NCBI GenBank assembly: GCA_937927915.1
Contig: CALGKB010000009.1
Coordinates: 1-64,000 of the forward strand
Direction: 5' to 3'
DNA: 64,000 nt
Source: an uncultured Pseudanabaenaceae cyanobacterium
GTDB taxonomy: Bacteria > Cyanobacteriota > Cyanobacteriia > Pseudanabaenales > Pseudanabaenaceae
A program made the translations under genes and the position numbers. The notes beneath the pieces are model-generated. The model had not been told where the DNA came from. It did not search any database and worked only from the letters and a program-made list of their open reading frames with translations. Of this stretch, positions 56,929 to 64,000 are shown piece by piece (position 1 is the first letter of the stretch; the number at the start of each line of letters is the position of its first letter).

Positions 56929-57873
56929 GAGTTCTATCCTAAGAAAATAGCAGCGCAAATTGACTATTTGCAACGGGTCAAGAGCAGTATTGGCAAAGTA
57001 AATCTGCAGTATAATGAGCGTCATTATGGGGTAGGGGGGAATATGGCATATACACTCAAGGGCAGTCATGTGGGGATTACGTTTGCTGGTCCTCAAGGTA
57101 GTCCCTTGTCACTGCAGTTGTTTTTAGATGGTAGGGAGTTTACGCAGAAGTTGATGCTAACCTGCTTTAGCAAGGGCAAACTTTATGAGCCAGAAGTTTC
57201 GCGGTTATTTTTAGCGTTTTTAACAGAGGGAGATGTAGTAATTGATGTGGGTGCCCATGTGGGCTATTTCTCCCTGCTAGCGGCAACTTTGGTGGGTAAT
57301 TCAGGTAGGGTGATTGCCTCTGAGATGTGCAGAGATAATATTATGCGCTTGTTCTACCACTGCCAACTCAACTCACTGCCCAATATCCAAATCGTGGAAG
57401 GAGCGATCGGTAATTGTCAGCAGGAGGTTAGTTTTTATGTCAATCAAGATAACGATGGCGGTCACGCCCTCTGGGATGTAGGTAAGCACCCCTACAATCA
57501 AAAAAGTGCCAGTAATCCTGTGCAAAAAAGGGTGACTATGCGGACTTTGGATAGCATTACTAGAGAGTTAAATATAGATAGGATTAAATTAATAAAGATG
57601 GATGTGGAGGGAGCAGAGCCTTTGGTATTAGAGGGAGGAAAAACAACGATCGTTAACTGTAAGCCCCCCTTTGTTATCTGTGAGATCAATAAATTTGCCC
57701 TGCAACAGATGGGCTATGACCCCATGATTGTGCGCCATTTCTTTTCCGACCTGGGCTATGATAGTTATTTAATTACCGATCGATTATTACCTCTGCCGGC
57801 GGGGGAAAACTATGGGCAGGGTTTGTATAATTTGCTGTTTGCTCGCGGGGATATAGCTAAAGATTTACTTTGA
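56917..57873 (+). CDS. FkbM family methyltransferase, 5' end fused to a methyltransferase remnant
   Basis: An SAM-dependent methyltransferase domain of the FkbM type: VIDVGAHVGYFSLLAATLVGNSGRV (motif I, GxHxG-like), NIQIVEGAIGN, and IKLIKMDVEGAEPLVLEGG. It is probably an O-methyltransferase for a sugar, lipid or polyketide-like product; the substrate is unknown. The frame is open from 56755 but the first about 47 codons after TTG 56788 are DNA methyltransferase debris. I suggest the in-frame GTG at 56917 (before YIYEFYPKK) as start, but no ribosome-binding site supports it, so the gene may have lost its own 5' end. Its tail overlaps a decayed minus-strand gene. Confidence 0.6.
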   Translation: MYIYEFYPKKIAAQIDYLQRVKSSIGKVNLQYNERHYGVGGNMAYTLKGSHVGITFAGPQGSPLSLQLFLDGREFTQKLMLTCFSKGKLYEPEVSRLFLAFLTEGDVVIDVGAHVGYFSLLAATLVGNSGRVIASEMCRDNIMRLFYHCQLNSLPNIQIVEGAIGNCQQEVSFYVNQDNDGGHALWDVGKHPYNQKSASNPVQKRVTMRTLDSITRELNIDRIKLIKMDVEGAEPLVLEGGKTTIVNCKPPFVICEINKFALQQMGYDPMIVRHFFSDLGYDSYLITDRLLPLPAGENYGQGLYNLLFARGDIAKDLL

Positions 57874-58250
57874 GCAGCGGTAGGGCTTGGGTAATAATTA
57901 AATTCGCCACCTCTTCTGCATCCTACTGCCCCCTTGCTACTTCTAGGCAGGCTTGGTAAGGGCATTGGGCAATGCTTCCTTTGCTGAGGTAGTGCTCCTG
58001 GTGTTTGTAGAGACTTCCCAGGCTTTGGTCTTCTGTTTTTCCACTATTTTTAACAGGATGACAGCATAACTAATGATGTTGTTGATCTTGTCCTCTTTGC
58101 TCATTTCTTCCAGTACAGGGACCAGTTGGAGGAAGGCGTTGATCCCGTGCTCAGACCTATTGTTCCATACTTCGACTGCTGTGTTAACGCTCGGGCATAA
58201 GACAACACGTATACCATTGATTGACAGATTTCTATGGTGATCAAAGGAGG
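57857..58250 (-). pseudogene. Decayed gene of unknown family
   Basis: Read on the minus strand from about 58250: SYPSFDHHRNLSINGIRVVL then CPSVNTAVEVWNNRSEHGIN, AFLQLVPVLEEMSKEDKINN and IISYAVILLKIVEKQ. Near 58040 the sense continues in another frame as GKTEDQSLGSLYKHQEHYLS then KGSIAQCPYQACLEVARGQ, a TAG, and DAEEVANLIITQALPLLK before the last stop at 57857. There is no start codon at the front. The pieces read like ordinary helical protein, and the frameshift plus internal stop indicate decay. I do not recognise the family. Confidence 0.45.
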
Positions 58251-58294
58251 GATAGGATTGTGCTTTGCTACCGATCGGCTTTTGTTATCTCCAC

Positions 58295-58300
58295 TATAAT
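58295..58300 (+). promoter_or_regulatory. Candidate -10 element of ispH
   Basis: A perfect TATAAT 32 bases before the ispH ATG, at the end of the decayed intergenic patch. No good -35 hexamer at 17 bases is visible. Confidence 0.45.
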
Positions 58301-58332
58301 AGTAAGCAATTTTACGGTTTTTACCCCCACCT

Positions 58333-59544
58333 ATGGAAACTTCTTATATTGATACGCAGTCTTGGCGCAGAGAGCTACAAAAGTCCGAACTTTACTATCG
58401 GCGCGGCTTTGGGCATACGGAAGAGGCGGAGGCACAGATGGTCTCGGAGTACCATAGCCCCCTGATTCAAAGGATTCGACAACAAAACTACCAGTATAAC
58501 GAAGGCAGGGTGACTATCCACTTAGCGGAGGCGTTTGGTTTCTGCTGGGGGGTAGAGCGGGCAGTAGCAATGGCTTACGAAACTCGCAGTCAGTTCCCCC
58601 ATCACAGAATATGGATTACCAATGAGATTATTCACAATCCCCTGGTCAATGAGCGGTTGCGACAGATGGAAGTAGAGTTTATCCCCGTTGTCGATGGGAT
58701 GAAGGATTTTTCTGTGGTGCAAAAAGGGGAAGTGGTGATTCTCCCTGCCTTTGGGGCTAGCTATCAGGAGATTTCCTACCTGCAAAGTGTGGGAGCTACG
58801 ATCGTTGACACTACTTGTCCCTGGGTATCCAAGGTGTGGAATCGAGTGGAAAAGCACAAAAAGGCGGACTTTACTTCCATCATTCACGGCAAATATAACC
58901 ACGAAGAAACGATCGCTACTAGTTCCTATGCCAAACGCTATCTGATTGTCTTAAATTTAACAGAGGCAGAGTATGTGGCAAATTACATCCTGCATGGTGG
59001 CGATCGGGAGGAGTTTTTAGGCAAGTTTGCCAAAGCTATGTCCCCTGGCTTTGACCCCGATCGGGATTTAGAGAGAATTGGTGTGGCAAATCAAACCACT
59101 ATGCTTAAGAGTGAAACAGAAGCGATCGGGAAGCTGTTTGAGCGGACGATGATGCAAAAATACGGCGTGGAAAAGCTCAACGAGCACTTCTTGGCGTTCA
59201 ATACCATCTGTGATGCCACCCAGGAGCGCCAGGATGCGATGGTAAAACTGTTGGAACACGACCTCGATTTGGTGATTGTGATTGGGGGCTTCAACTCCTC
59301 TAACACCACCCACCTACAGGAGATGGCAAAGGAAAAGGGCTTGGCTTCCTTCCATATTGATAGTGCTCAACGCCTGCTCTCCCGCTCGGAAATCGAACAT
59401 AAACCCCTGCACAGGGACGTGACCCGCACTAAAGGTTGGCTACCCGCTGGCAATATCCAGGTGGGAGTGACCTCTGGCGCTTCTACCCCCGATCGCATTG
59501 TGGAAGAGGTGATTGTACGGCTCTTGGAGTTGGCAAATACCTAG
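58333..59544 (+). CDS. ispH: 4-hydroxy-3-methylbut-2-enyl diphosphate reductase
   Basis: The last step of the MEP pathway, giving IPP and DMAPP; it carries a 4Fe-4S cluster. Over 403 residues the three cluster Cys are Cys71 ([10 protein letters not shown]), Cys162 (DTTCPWVSK) and Cys293 ([13 protein letters not shown]). Substrate contacts include IIHNP and the C-terminal [10 protein letters not shown]. The form is the long cyanobacterial/plant one (E. coli about 316). The stop shares CTAG with the convergent ugd gene. Confidence 0.96.
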   Translation: METSYIDTQSWRRELQKSELYYRRGFGHTEEAEAQMVSEYHSPLIQRIRQQNYQYNEGRVTIHLAEAFGFCWGVERAVAMAYETRSQFPHHRIWITNEIIHNPLVNERLRQMEVEFIPVVDGMKDFSVVQKGEVVILPAFGASYQEISYLQSVGATIVDTTCPWVSKVWNRVEKHKKADFTSIIHGKYNHEETIATSSYAKRYLIVLNLTEAEYVANYILHGGDREEFLGKFAKAMSPGFDPDRDLERIGVANQTTMLKSETEAIGKLFERTMMQKYGVEKLNEHFLAFNTICDATQERQDAMVKLLEHDLDLVIVIGGFNSSNTTHLQEMAKEKGLASFHIDSAQRLLSRSEIEHKPLHRDVTRTKGWLPAGNIQVGVTSGASTPDRIVEEVIVRLLELANT

Positions 59545-60887
59545 CGCCCAATGGCAATGTACTTGAATCCAGCGGCTTCCAGGCGAGCACGATCGAGGTA
59601 GTTCCTGCCATCAATAAACAAAGGCTGGTGCATAAGGGTAGCTAGGGTAGGGTAATCCAAGTTCTGGAACTGGGGCCAATCCGTCACCAACACCAGGGCA
59701 TCACAGCCATCTGCCAAGCGTTCCACATCCGTTTCCACTGCCACATGGGCAATACCATCCCGTAAGCCTGATTGGGAGACAATGGGGTCATAGGCTTTGA
59801 CCTTCGCCCCTAGGCGGTGGAGATGTTCAATGATGGTGAGGGAGGGGGCATCCCGCATATCGTCCGTGTGGGGTTTGAAGGTGAGTCCCAGCAGACCGAT
59901 CGTTTTTCCCTTGAGAATCTTCAGTGACTGCTGCAACTTCTCAATTACTAGGAGGCGTTGTTGTTGATTGACCTTGACTGCCGCCTGCAGGATTTCCGCC
60001 GTGTAGCCGTAGTCCGCCGCTGTGTGAATAAGGGCTGCCACATCCTTACCAAAGCAGGAGCCGCCCCAGCCCACCCCCGCCTGCAAAAACTTCTGCCCAA
60101 TGCGACTGTCTAAACCGATCCCCCTCGCCACTTCCTGCACATCCGCCCCCACCCGATCGCAGATATTGGCAATTTCATTGATGAAACTAATTTTTACCGC
60201 CAGAAAGGCATTGGCAGCATATTTGATCATCTCCGCTGAACTGATGTCTGTAATTACTACAGGTACAGGAGGTAGGGTCTTATCTGCCCCATAGGTACGA
60301 TCGATAATACCCTGATAGAGAGTTTGCATCTTCTCAAGGGCGACGGCGGAATTGCCCCCCAGGACAATGCGATCGGGATTGAAAGTGTCATAAACCGCTG
60401 AGCCTTCCCGCAGAAATTCCGGGTTGCTAACGATGTCAAAGTGGGGGGGGTGAGGGTTAGCTGCCGCCTGCATCGCGTCCAAGATCACCATGCGCACCCA
60501 ATCCCCTGAGCCAATGGGCACCGTAGACTTATTGACAATGATGCGGTAATCACTGTCCAGATGTCTACCCAGACTGCGGGCAACTGCTTCGACATAGCGC
60601 AAATCCGTCCGTCCATCCGGGAGGGGGGGAGTTCCCACCGCAATAAAGATGACCTCACCGTGGTGAATGCCCGCTCCGATGTCGGTAGTAAAGGCAATCA
60701 AACCCTGGGCTAGCACCTGCTGCAGTATCTCTGGCAAGCCTGGTTCATGGATGGGACATTGCCCCGATCGCAGTAACTCTACCTTTGCCTCGTTATTGTC
60801 AACGCAGACCACCTCATTGCCCATGTAGGCAAGACAAGCCCCCGTCACCAAGCCCACATAGCCCGTACCAATCACACAGACGCGCAT
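59541..60887 (-). CDS. ugd: UDP-glucose 6-dehydrogenase
   Basis: Oxidises UDP-glucose to UDP-glucuronate for exopolysaccharides and glycolipids. The 448 residues begin [23 protein letters not shown] with the NAD loop. The catalytic Cys is in [16 protein letters not shown], and the C-terminal sugar-binding part has [17 protein letters not shown]. It starts 4 bases after the ctaB stop, so it is the last gene of ctaA-ctaB-ugd. Its stop shares CTAG with ispH. Confidence 0.95.
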   Translation of the reverse strand: MRVCVIGTGYVGLVTGACLAYMGNEVVCVDNNEAKVELLRSGQCPIHEPGLPEILQQVLAQGLIAFTTDIGAGIHHGEVIFIAVGTPPLPDGRTDLRYVEAVARSLGRHLDSDYRIIVNKSTVPIGSGDWVRMVILDAMQAAANPHPPHFDIVSNPEFLREGSAVYDTFNPDRIVLGGNSAVALEKMQTLYQGIIDRTYGADKTLPPVPVVITDISSAEMIKYAANAFLAVKISFINEIANICDRVGADVQEVARGIGLDSRIGQKFLQAGVGWGGSCFGKDVAALIHTAADYGYTAEILQAAVKVNQQQRLLVIEKLQQSLKILKGKTIGLLGLTFKPHTDDMRDAPSLTIIEHLHRLGAKVKAYDPIVSQSGLRDGIAHVAVETDVERLADGCDALVLVTDWPQFQNLDYPTLATLMHQPLFIDGRNYLDRARLEAAGFKYIAIGR

Positions 60888-60891
60888 AGCT

Positions 60892-61812
60892 TCATCCTAG
60901 AACCGATCGGTGCAGCAGGGGGAGACTGTCCAGTGCCATTGCCCCACACAGACAAGCCATGTACAGGATGGAATACTTAAACACATCCACAGCTATAGCC
61001 CGTTCCTCTGGTTGGCACACCAACTGCCAAGCCTTCCCCACAAAAGCCAGACCTAAAACGAGCGCTGCCCAGCAATATAGCTCCCCCATCACCCCCAGGG
61101 GAAACACCAGGAGCAAACTGACAGGAATCAACAAAACTGTGTAGAACAAAATCTGCCATGCAGTCGTGACTTTTCCTGACACTACGGGCAACATGGGCAC
61201 CCCCGCCCTGGCATACTCCTGTTCAATCATCAGGGATAGTGCCCAAAAATGGGGAGGAGTCCAGATGAAAATGATAGCAAACAACACCCAGGCTGTCCAA
61301 TCCAAACTGCCTGTTACCGCCGCCCAACCCACCAAGGGAGGAATTGCCCCCGCTGCCCCGCCAATGACAATGTTTTGCGGACTCGATCGTTTTAGCCACA
61401 GGGTATAGACACCCACGTAGGTAGCAATGCCCGCCATTGCCAGAGTTGCTGCCAGGAGGTTAGCCCAAGCAGCTAGGAGGAGAAAGGACAGAGTTGCCAA
61501 GGTAAGAGCAAACAGCAGTGCCTGCCGCGGCGTGATTTTACCAGCAGGGATAGGTCGCCAGCGCGTCCTTTCCATCAAAAAGTCAATATCACAGTCGTAG
61601 ATACAGTTGATCGTGTTGGCTGCTCCCGCCGCTAACGCCCCCCCCACCAAGGTCACCAGCAGTAACCAAGGATTGACCTGTCCCTGTCCTGCAATCTCCA
61701 TCGCCCCTGCCGTTGTAATCAGCAGCAGAACAATAATACGGGGCTTCGTCAGTTGCAAATAATCGTAAACCCTCTGTCCCCAGGGAGAACCATAGCTCAA
61801 GGAGTTGGTCAT
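60892..61812 (-). CDS. ctaB: Protoheme IX farnesyltransferase (heme O synthase)
   Basis: Attaches farnesyl to heme B, giving heme O. The 306-residue UbiA-family membrane protein has the Asp-rich site [23 protein letters not shown], and the second site region with [12 protein letters not shown]. About eight or nine TM helices are present. It overlaps the ctaA stop by 4 bases (ATGA). The terminal oxidase genes are not in the window. Confidence 0.95.
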   Translation of the reverse strand: MTNSLSYGSPWGQRVYDYLQLTKPRIIVLLLITTAGAMEIAGQGQVNPWLLLVTLVGGALAAGAANTINCIYDCDIDFLMERTRWRPIPAGKITPRQALLFALTLATLSFLLLAAWANLLAATLAMAGIATYVGVYTLWLKRSSPQNIVIGGAAGAIPPLVGWAAVTGSLDWTAWVLFAIIFIWTPPHFWALSLMIEQEYARAGVPMLPVVSGKVTTAWQILFYTVLLIPVSLLLVFPLGVMGELYCWAALVLGLAFVGKAWQLVCQPEERAIAVDVFKYSILYMACLCGAMALDSLPLLHRSVLG

Positions 61813-62690
61813 ACCCCTTTGCCCTTAACTGCCAAAACCGTCACTGCCCAGCAGGCACCGAACAGAAGAGCTGCCCCCATTTGATGCAACACTGTCACTA
61901 CTGGCACAGACAACTGCAATTGGTAGGTTGCTACCCCCAGCAGAATTTGCACCGTTAGCAGAACACCGATCCCTTGTGCCCCCAGGTGAATCAAGCCCGT
62001 AGCAGCGGGAGTCCGCCAGACAACAATGGGCACCAAACTTGCCCCCACTGCCGCCGGAACTATGCCCCACAGATGGTTATGCATCACCTGACAGAGGGTA
62101 CTATTAGCTAGGCACTGATGCAACGCCCATTGGGAAGCCACCAGGGCACCCAACACACTCTGCCCATAGACCAGAGTTGCAGCTACCGCCCCCACTACTG
62201 CTAAACGACTCGCCCCAGGGAAAACCAGCTGCTGTTCCATGCCCAGAGCGATACCCAGCCAAATTGCCCAAAATGCCATTCCCGTTGCCAAGTGGGCAGT
62301 GACAATGTCAAACCGCAACAACTCCGTTACTGTCAAGCCTCCCAAAATGCCCTGCCAAACTACCACTGCTACTGCCAACGTCCCACTCCAGGGCACCCAT
62401 CTGGGCAAGCTCTCCCGCTGCCACCAAGCTGATACAGCAAACCCGATCGTCAACAATCCCACACCACTAGCAATCAGGCGGTGAAACCACTCTAAAAAAA
62501 CCTGTAAATTCATCTGCGCTATAGGCACAACCTCCCCATAGCAGAGGGGCCAATCAGGGCAGGACAGACCAGCATTCATAACTCTAGTGGCACTGCCCAC
62601 AGCCATCAACAGCAAAGTCAAGCCTGCCATAATCCAGGCATAACTGCGTAGCCAGCTACTATTTTGTACTAGCGGTAGGGTTCTCGTCAT
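61809..62690 (-). CDS. ctaA: Heme A synthase
   Basis: Oxidises heme O to heme A for cytochrome c oxidase. It has 293 residues and eight predicted TM helices. Conserved His lie in the two halves ([45 protein letters not shown]), and the extracytoplasmic Cys pairs include [10 protein letters not shown] and a loop near CLANSTLC. A strong GGAGGG lies 4-9 bases before the ATG. It is the first gene of ctaA-ctaB-ugd. Confidence 0.94.
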   Translation of the reverse strand: MTRTLPLVQNSSWLRSYAWIMAGLTLLLMAVGSATRVMNAGLSCPDWPLCYGEVVPIAQMNLQVFLEWFHRLIASGVGLLTIGFAVSAWWQRESLPRWVPWSGTLAVAVVVWQGILGGLTVTELLRFDIVTAHLATGMAFWAIWLGIALGMEQQLVFPGASRLAVVGAVAATLVYGQSVLGALVASQWALHQCLANSTLCQVMHNHLWGIVPAAVGASLVPIVVWRTPAATGLIHLGAQGIGVLLTVQILLGVATYQLQLSVPVVTVLHQMGAALLFGACWAVTVLAVKGKGV

Positions 62691-62771
62691 TTTCCCTCCT
62701 GTATCCTTCGTTGTAAGAATGTTAAGGGAAGGAAGAGCAGCAGGGACGAGATCGATCGGTTTTCTTAACGA

Positions 62772-63764
62772 TCAACGGAACATGACACTGACGGAGGAGT
62801 CTTCATGGACGCGCCAGATGGTTTCCCCTAGGAGATTAGCCACCGAGAGAATACGCAGTTGAGGGAAGCGTTTTGCCTCCGGCACAGGGATCGTATTGGT
62901 GACAATCACTTCCTGGAAGACTCCACTGGAGAGGCGTTCATAGGCAGGGTCAGAGAAGACGGCATGGGTAGCGCAGGCATAGATTTCCTTTGCCCCGTGG
63001 TCTAGCAACAACTTCCCCGCCTCAAAAATCGTGCCCGCCGTATCAATCATATCATCCACCAGGATGGCAGTCTTACCTTTCACGTCCCCGACAATATTGA
63101 CCACCTCCGCCTCGTTATGGTTTTGGCGGCGCTTATCCACAATGGCAATAGGGGCATCATTTAGCTTCTTAGCAAAAGCCCTTGCCCGTGCCACCCCCCC
63201 CACATCGGGAGAGACCACCACTACATCCTCCAATTGTTTTTCCTGCAGATAGCTAAGGATCACAGGAGCACCGTAGACATGATCGCAGGGAATGTCAAAA
63301 TAGCCTTGAATCTGCGCCGAATGTAAATCCATTGCCAGGATGCGATTTGCCCCCGCCTCCACAATGATATTCGCCACCAACTTAGCTGTGATTGCCTCCC
63401 TCCCTGCCGTTTTGCGGTCCGCTCTGGCATAGCCGTAGTAGGGTAACACTGCCGTAATTTGCCGTGCCGAAGCGCGTCGACAGGCATCGATCATAATCAA
63501 CAGTTCTGTGAGATGGTCATTGACAGGACGACAGGTGGGTTGAATTAAATAGACATCACAGCCGCGAATGGACTCCTGCACCTGCACATAAATTTCCCCG
63601 TCGGCAAAAGTCTTACGCACCATAGGACCCAAGCCCATACCCAAATAGCGGGCAATCTCCTGCGCCAGGGGGATATTAGCCGAACCAGAAAACAGCCTTA
63701 ACTTGTCCTCATGCCGCCGATCGGCAGGGAACTCGTGGGTGAATCTAGGAATAGAGAAAGTCAC
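62772..63764 (-). CDS. prs: Ribose-phosphate pyrophosphokinase
   Basis: Makes PRPP from ribose-5-phosphate and ATP. The 330 residues contain FSGSANIPLAQEIARYLG near the start, FADGEIYVQVQESIRG, the flexible loop YYGYARADRKTAGREAI, DLHSAQIQGYFDIP and the PRPP loop VDDMIDTAGTI. The start is GTG at 63764; no ATG lies nearby. It follows ftsZ after 35 bases on the same strand. Confidence 0.95.
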   Translation of the reverse strand: MTFSIPRFTHEFPADRRHEDKLRLFSGSANIPLAQEIARYLGMGLGPMVRKTFADGEIYVQVQESIRGCDVYLIQPTCRPVNDHLTELLIMIDACRRASARQITAVLPYYGYARADRKTAGREAITAKLVANIIVEAGANRILAMDLHSAQIQGYFDIPCDHVYGAPVILSYLQEKQLEDVVVVSPDVGGVARARAFAKKLNDAPIAIVDKRRQNHNEAEVVNIVGDVKGKTAILVDDMIDTAGTIFEAGKLLLDHGAKEIYACATHAVFSDPAYERLSSGVFQEVIVTNTIPVPEAKRFPQLRILSVANLLGETIWRVHEDSSVSVMFR

Positions 63765-63799
63765 CGCCGTTGCCAGAACAATCTAATAGCATCCTAACA

Positions 63800-64000
63800 T
63801 TAAATTCGTGGTCTGCGTCGTTGTAAAAAGTCAGGTATATCCAAGTCCGGTTTACTGATGGGATTGTCTGGTTCGGGGGGGGACGGTGGAGAAGGGGGAG
63901 TAGGCGGGGCTTTAGTAGCACCGGGCTTTTTCAGGGGGACATTGGTCGGTCCGTTTTTGCCGGAAAACCCTGTGGCAATCACCGTCACCGTTACTTCCCC
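63800..64000 (-). CDS. ftsZ: Cell division protein FtsZ, C-terminal part (runs off the window)
   Basis: The last about 66 codons of ftsZ: EVTVTVIATGF at the end of the tubulin-like core, a Pro/Ser-rich linker (PPTPPSPPSPPEPD), and the conserved C-terminal peptide DLDIPDFLQRRRPRI that binds FtsA/ZipN-type partners. The 5' part, including the GTP-binding domain, lies beyond base 64000. Confidence 0.93.
   Translation of the reverse strand, partial: GEVTVTVIATGFSGKNGPTNVPLKKPGATKAPPTPPSPPSPPEPDNPISKPDLDIPDFLQRRRPRI

Overview
The window is a gene-dense stretch of a cyanobacterial chromosome. The signs are genes for sulfolipid (sqdX), the carotenoid enzyme CruF, plant-type ferredoxin-NADP reductase, NtcA, NDH-1 subunit D, a long IspH and type IV pilus motors. 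CGATCG, the core of the cyanobacterial HIP1 repeat, is also frequent, and two cyanobacterial-type Pho boxes are present. I cannot name the species. The ferredoxin-NADP reductase lacks the phycobilisome-linker (CpcD-like) domain usual in phycobilisome-bearing cyanobacteria, which may point to an unusual or early-branching lineage. No rRNA, tRNA, CRISPR array or intact insertion sequence was recognised.

Layout. 0-2.5 kb: rpmH (+), then on the minus strand a decayed Uma2-type gene, tsaC and sqdX. 2.5-7.9 kb (+): ssb, a pilin-like lipoprotein, purU, cruF, thiS, guaA and a LivM-type permease. 7.9-10.2 kb (-): a methyl-accepting chemoreceptor. 10.3-15.8 kb: tldD, a Nudix hydrolase, alanine dehydrogenase, a DUF1537 kinase (-) and a K+ channel. 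15.8-22.2 kb (+): Pho box, PhoX phosphatase, terminator, a DUF3134 protein, mraY, recQ, miaA. 22.2-33.7 kb (-): pilB-pilT-pilC, petH, aroE, a nuclease-like protein, MlaD/MlaF, a DUF1993 protein, an HtrA-like protease and dxr. 33.7-34.4 kb: a gene-poor gap with a tiny DUF6887/DUF6888-like pair whose first member is broken. 34.4-42 kb: nitroreductase, ndhD, hydrolase, MBL protein, grpE-dnaK, galT. 42-50.9 kb: thiO, a Pho-box-controlled phosphatase/phytase-like protein, ntcA, a DJ-1/PfpI protein, prfC, malQ and a Cas4-like Fe-S nuclease. 50.9-56.6 kb: an AhpD-like protein, pilQ, a CobT-like protein, pnp. 56.6-58.3 kb: a decayed accessory patch. 58.3-64 kb: ispH, ugd, ctaB, ctaA, prs and the 3' end of ftsZ.

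How the genes work together. Most are housekeeping: isoprenoids (dxr, ispH), heme A (ctaA, ctaB), nucleotides (guaA, prs), cell wall and division (mraY, ftsZ), translation (rpmH, prfC, miaA, tsaC) and thiamine (thiS, thiO). Three themes stand out. Type IV pilus assembly (pilB, pilT, pilC, pilQ, a pilin-like lipoprotein, and a chemoreceptor that may steer it) is spread over several loci. Phosphate scavenging is represented by two large phosphatase-type proteins, each behind a Pho-box-like array with an 11-bp period. Nitrogen control is represented by ntcA with a self-type binding site.

The most unusual features are two. First, the 56.7-58.3 kb patch contains a remnant of a DNA methyltransferase fused in frame to an FkbM-type methyltransferase, followed by another decayed gene. 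Second, eight of the nine intact convergent gene pairs overlap at their stop codons, four of them through exactly one shared CTAG.
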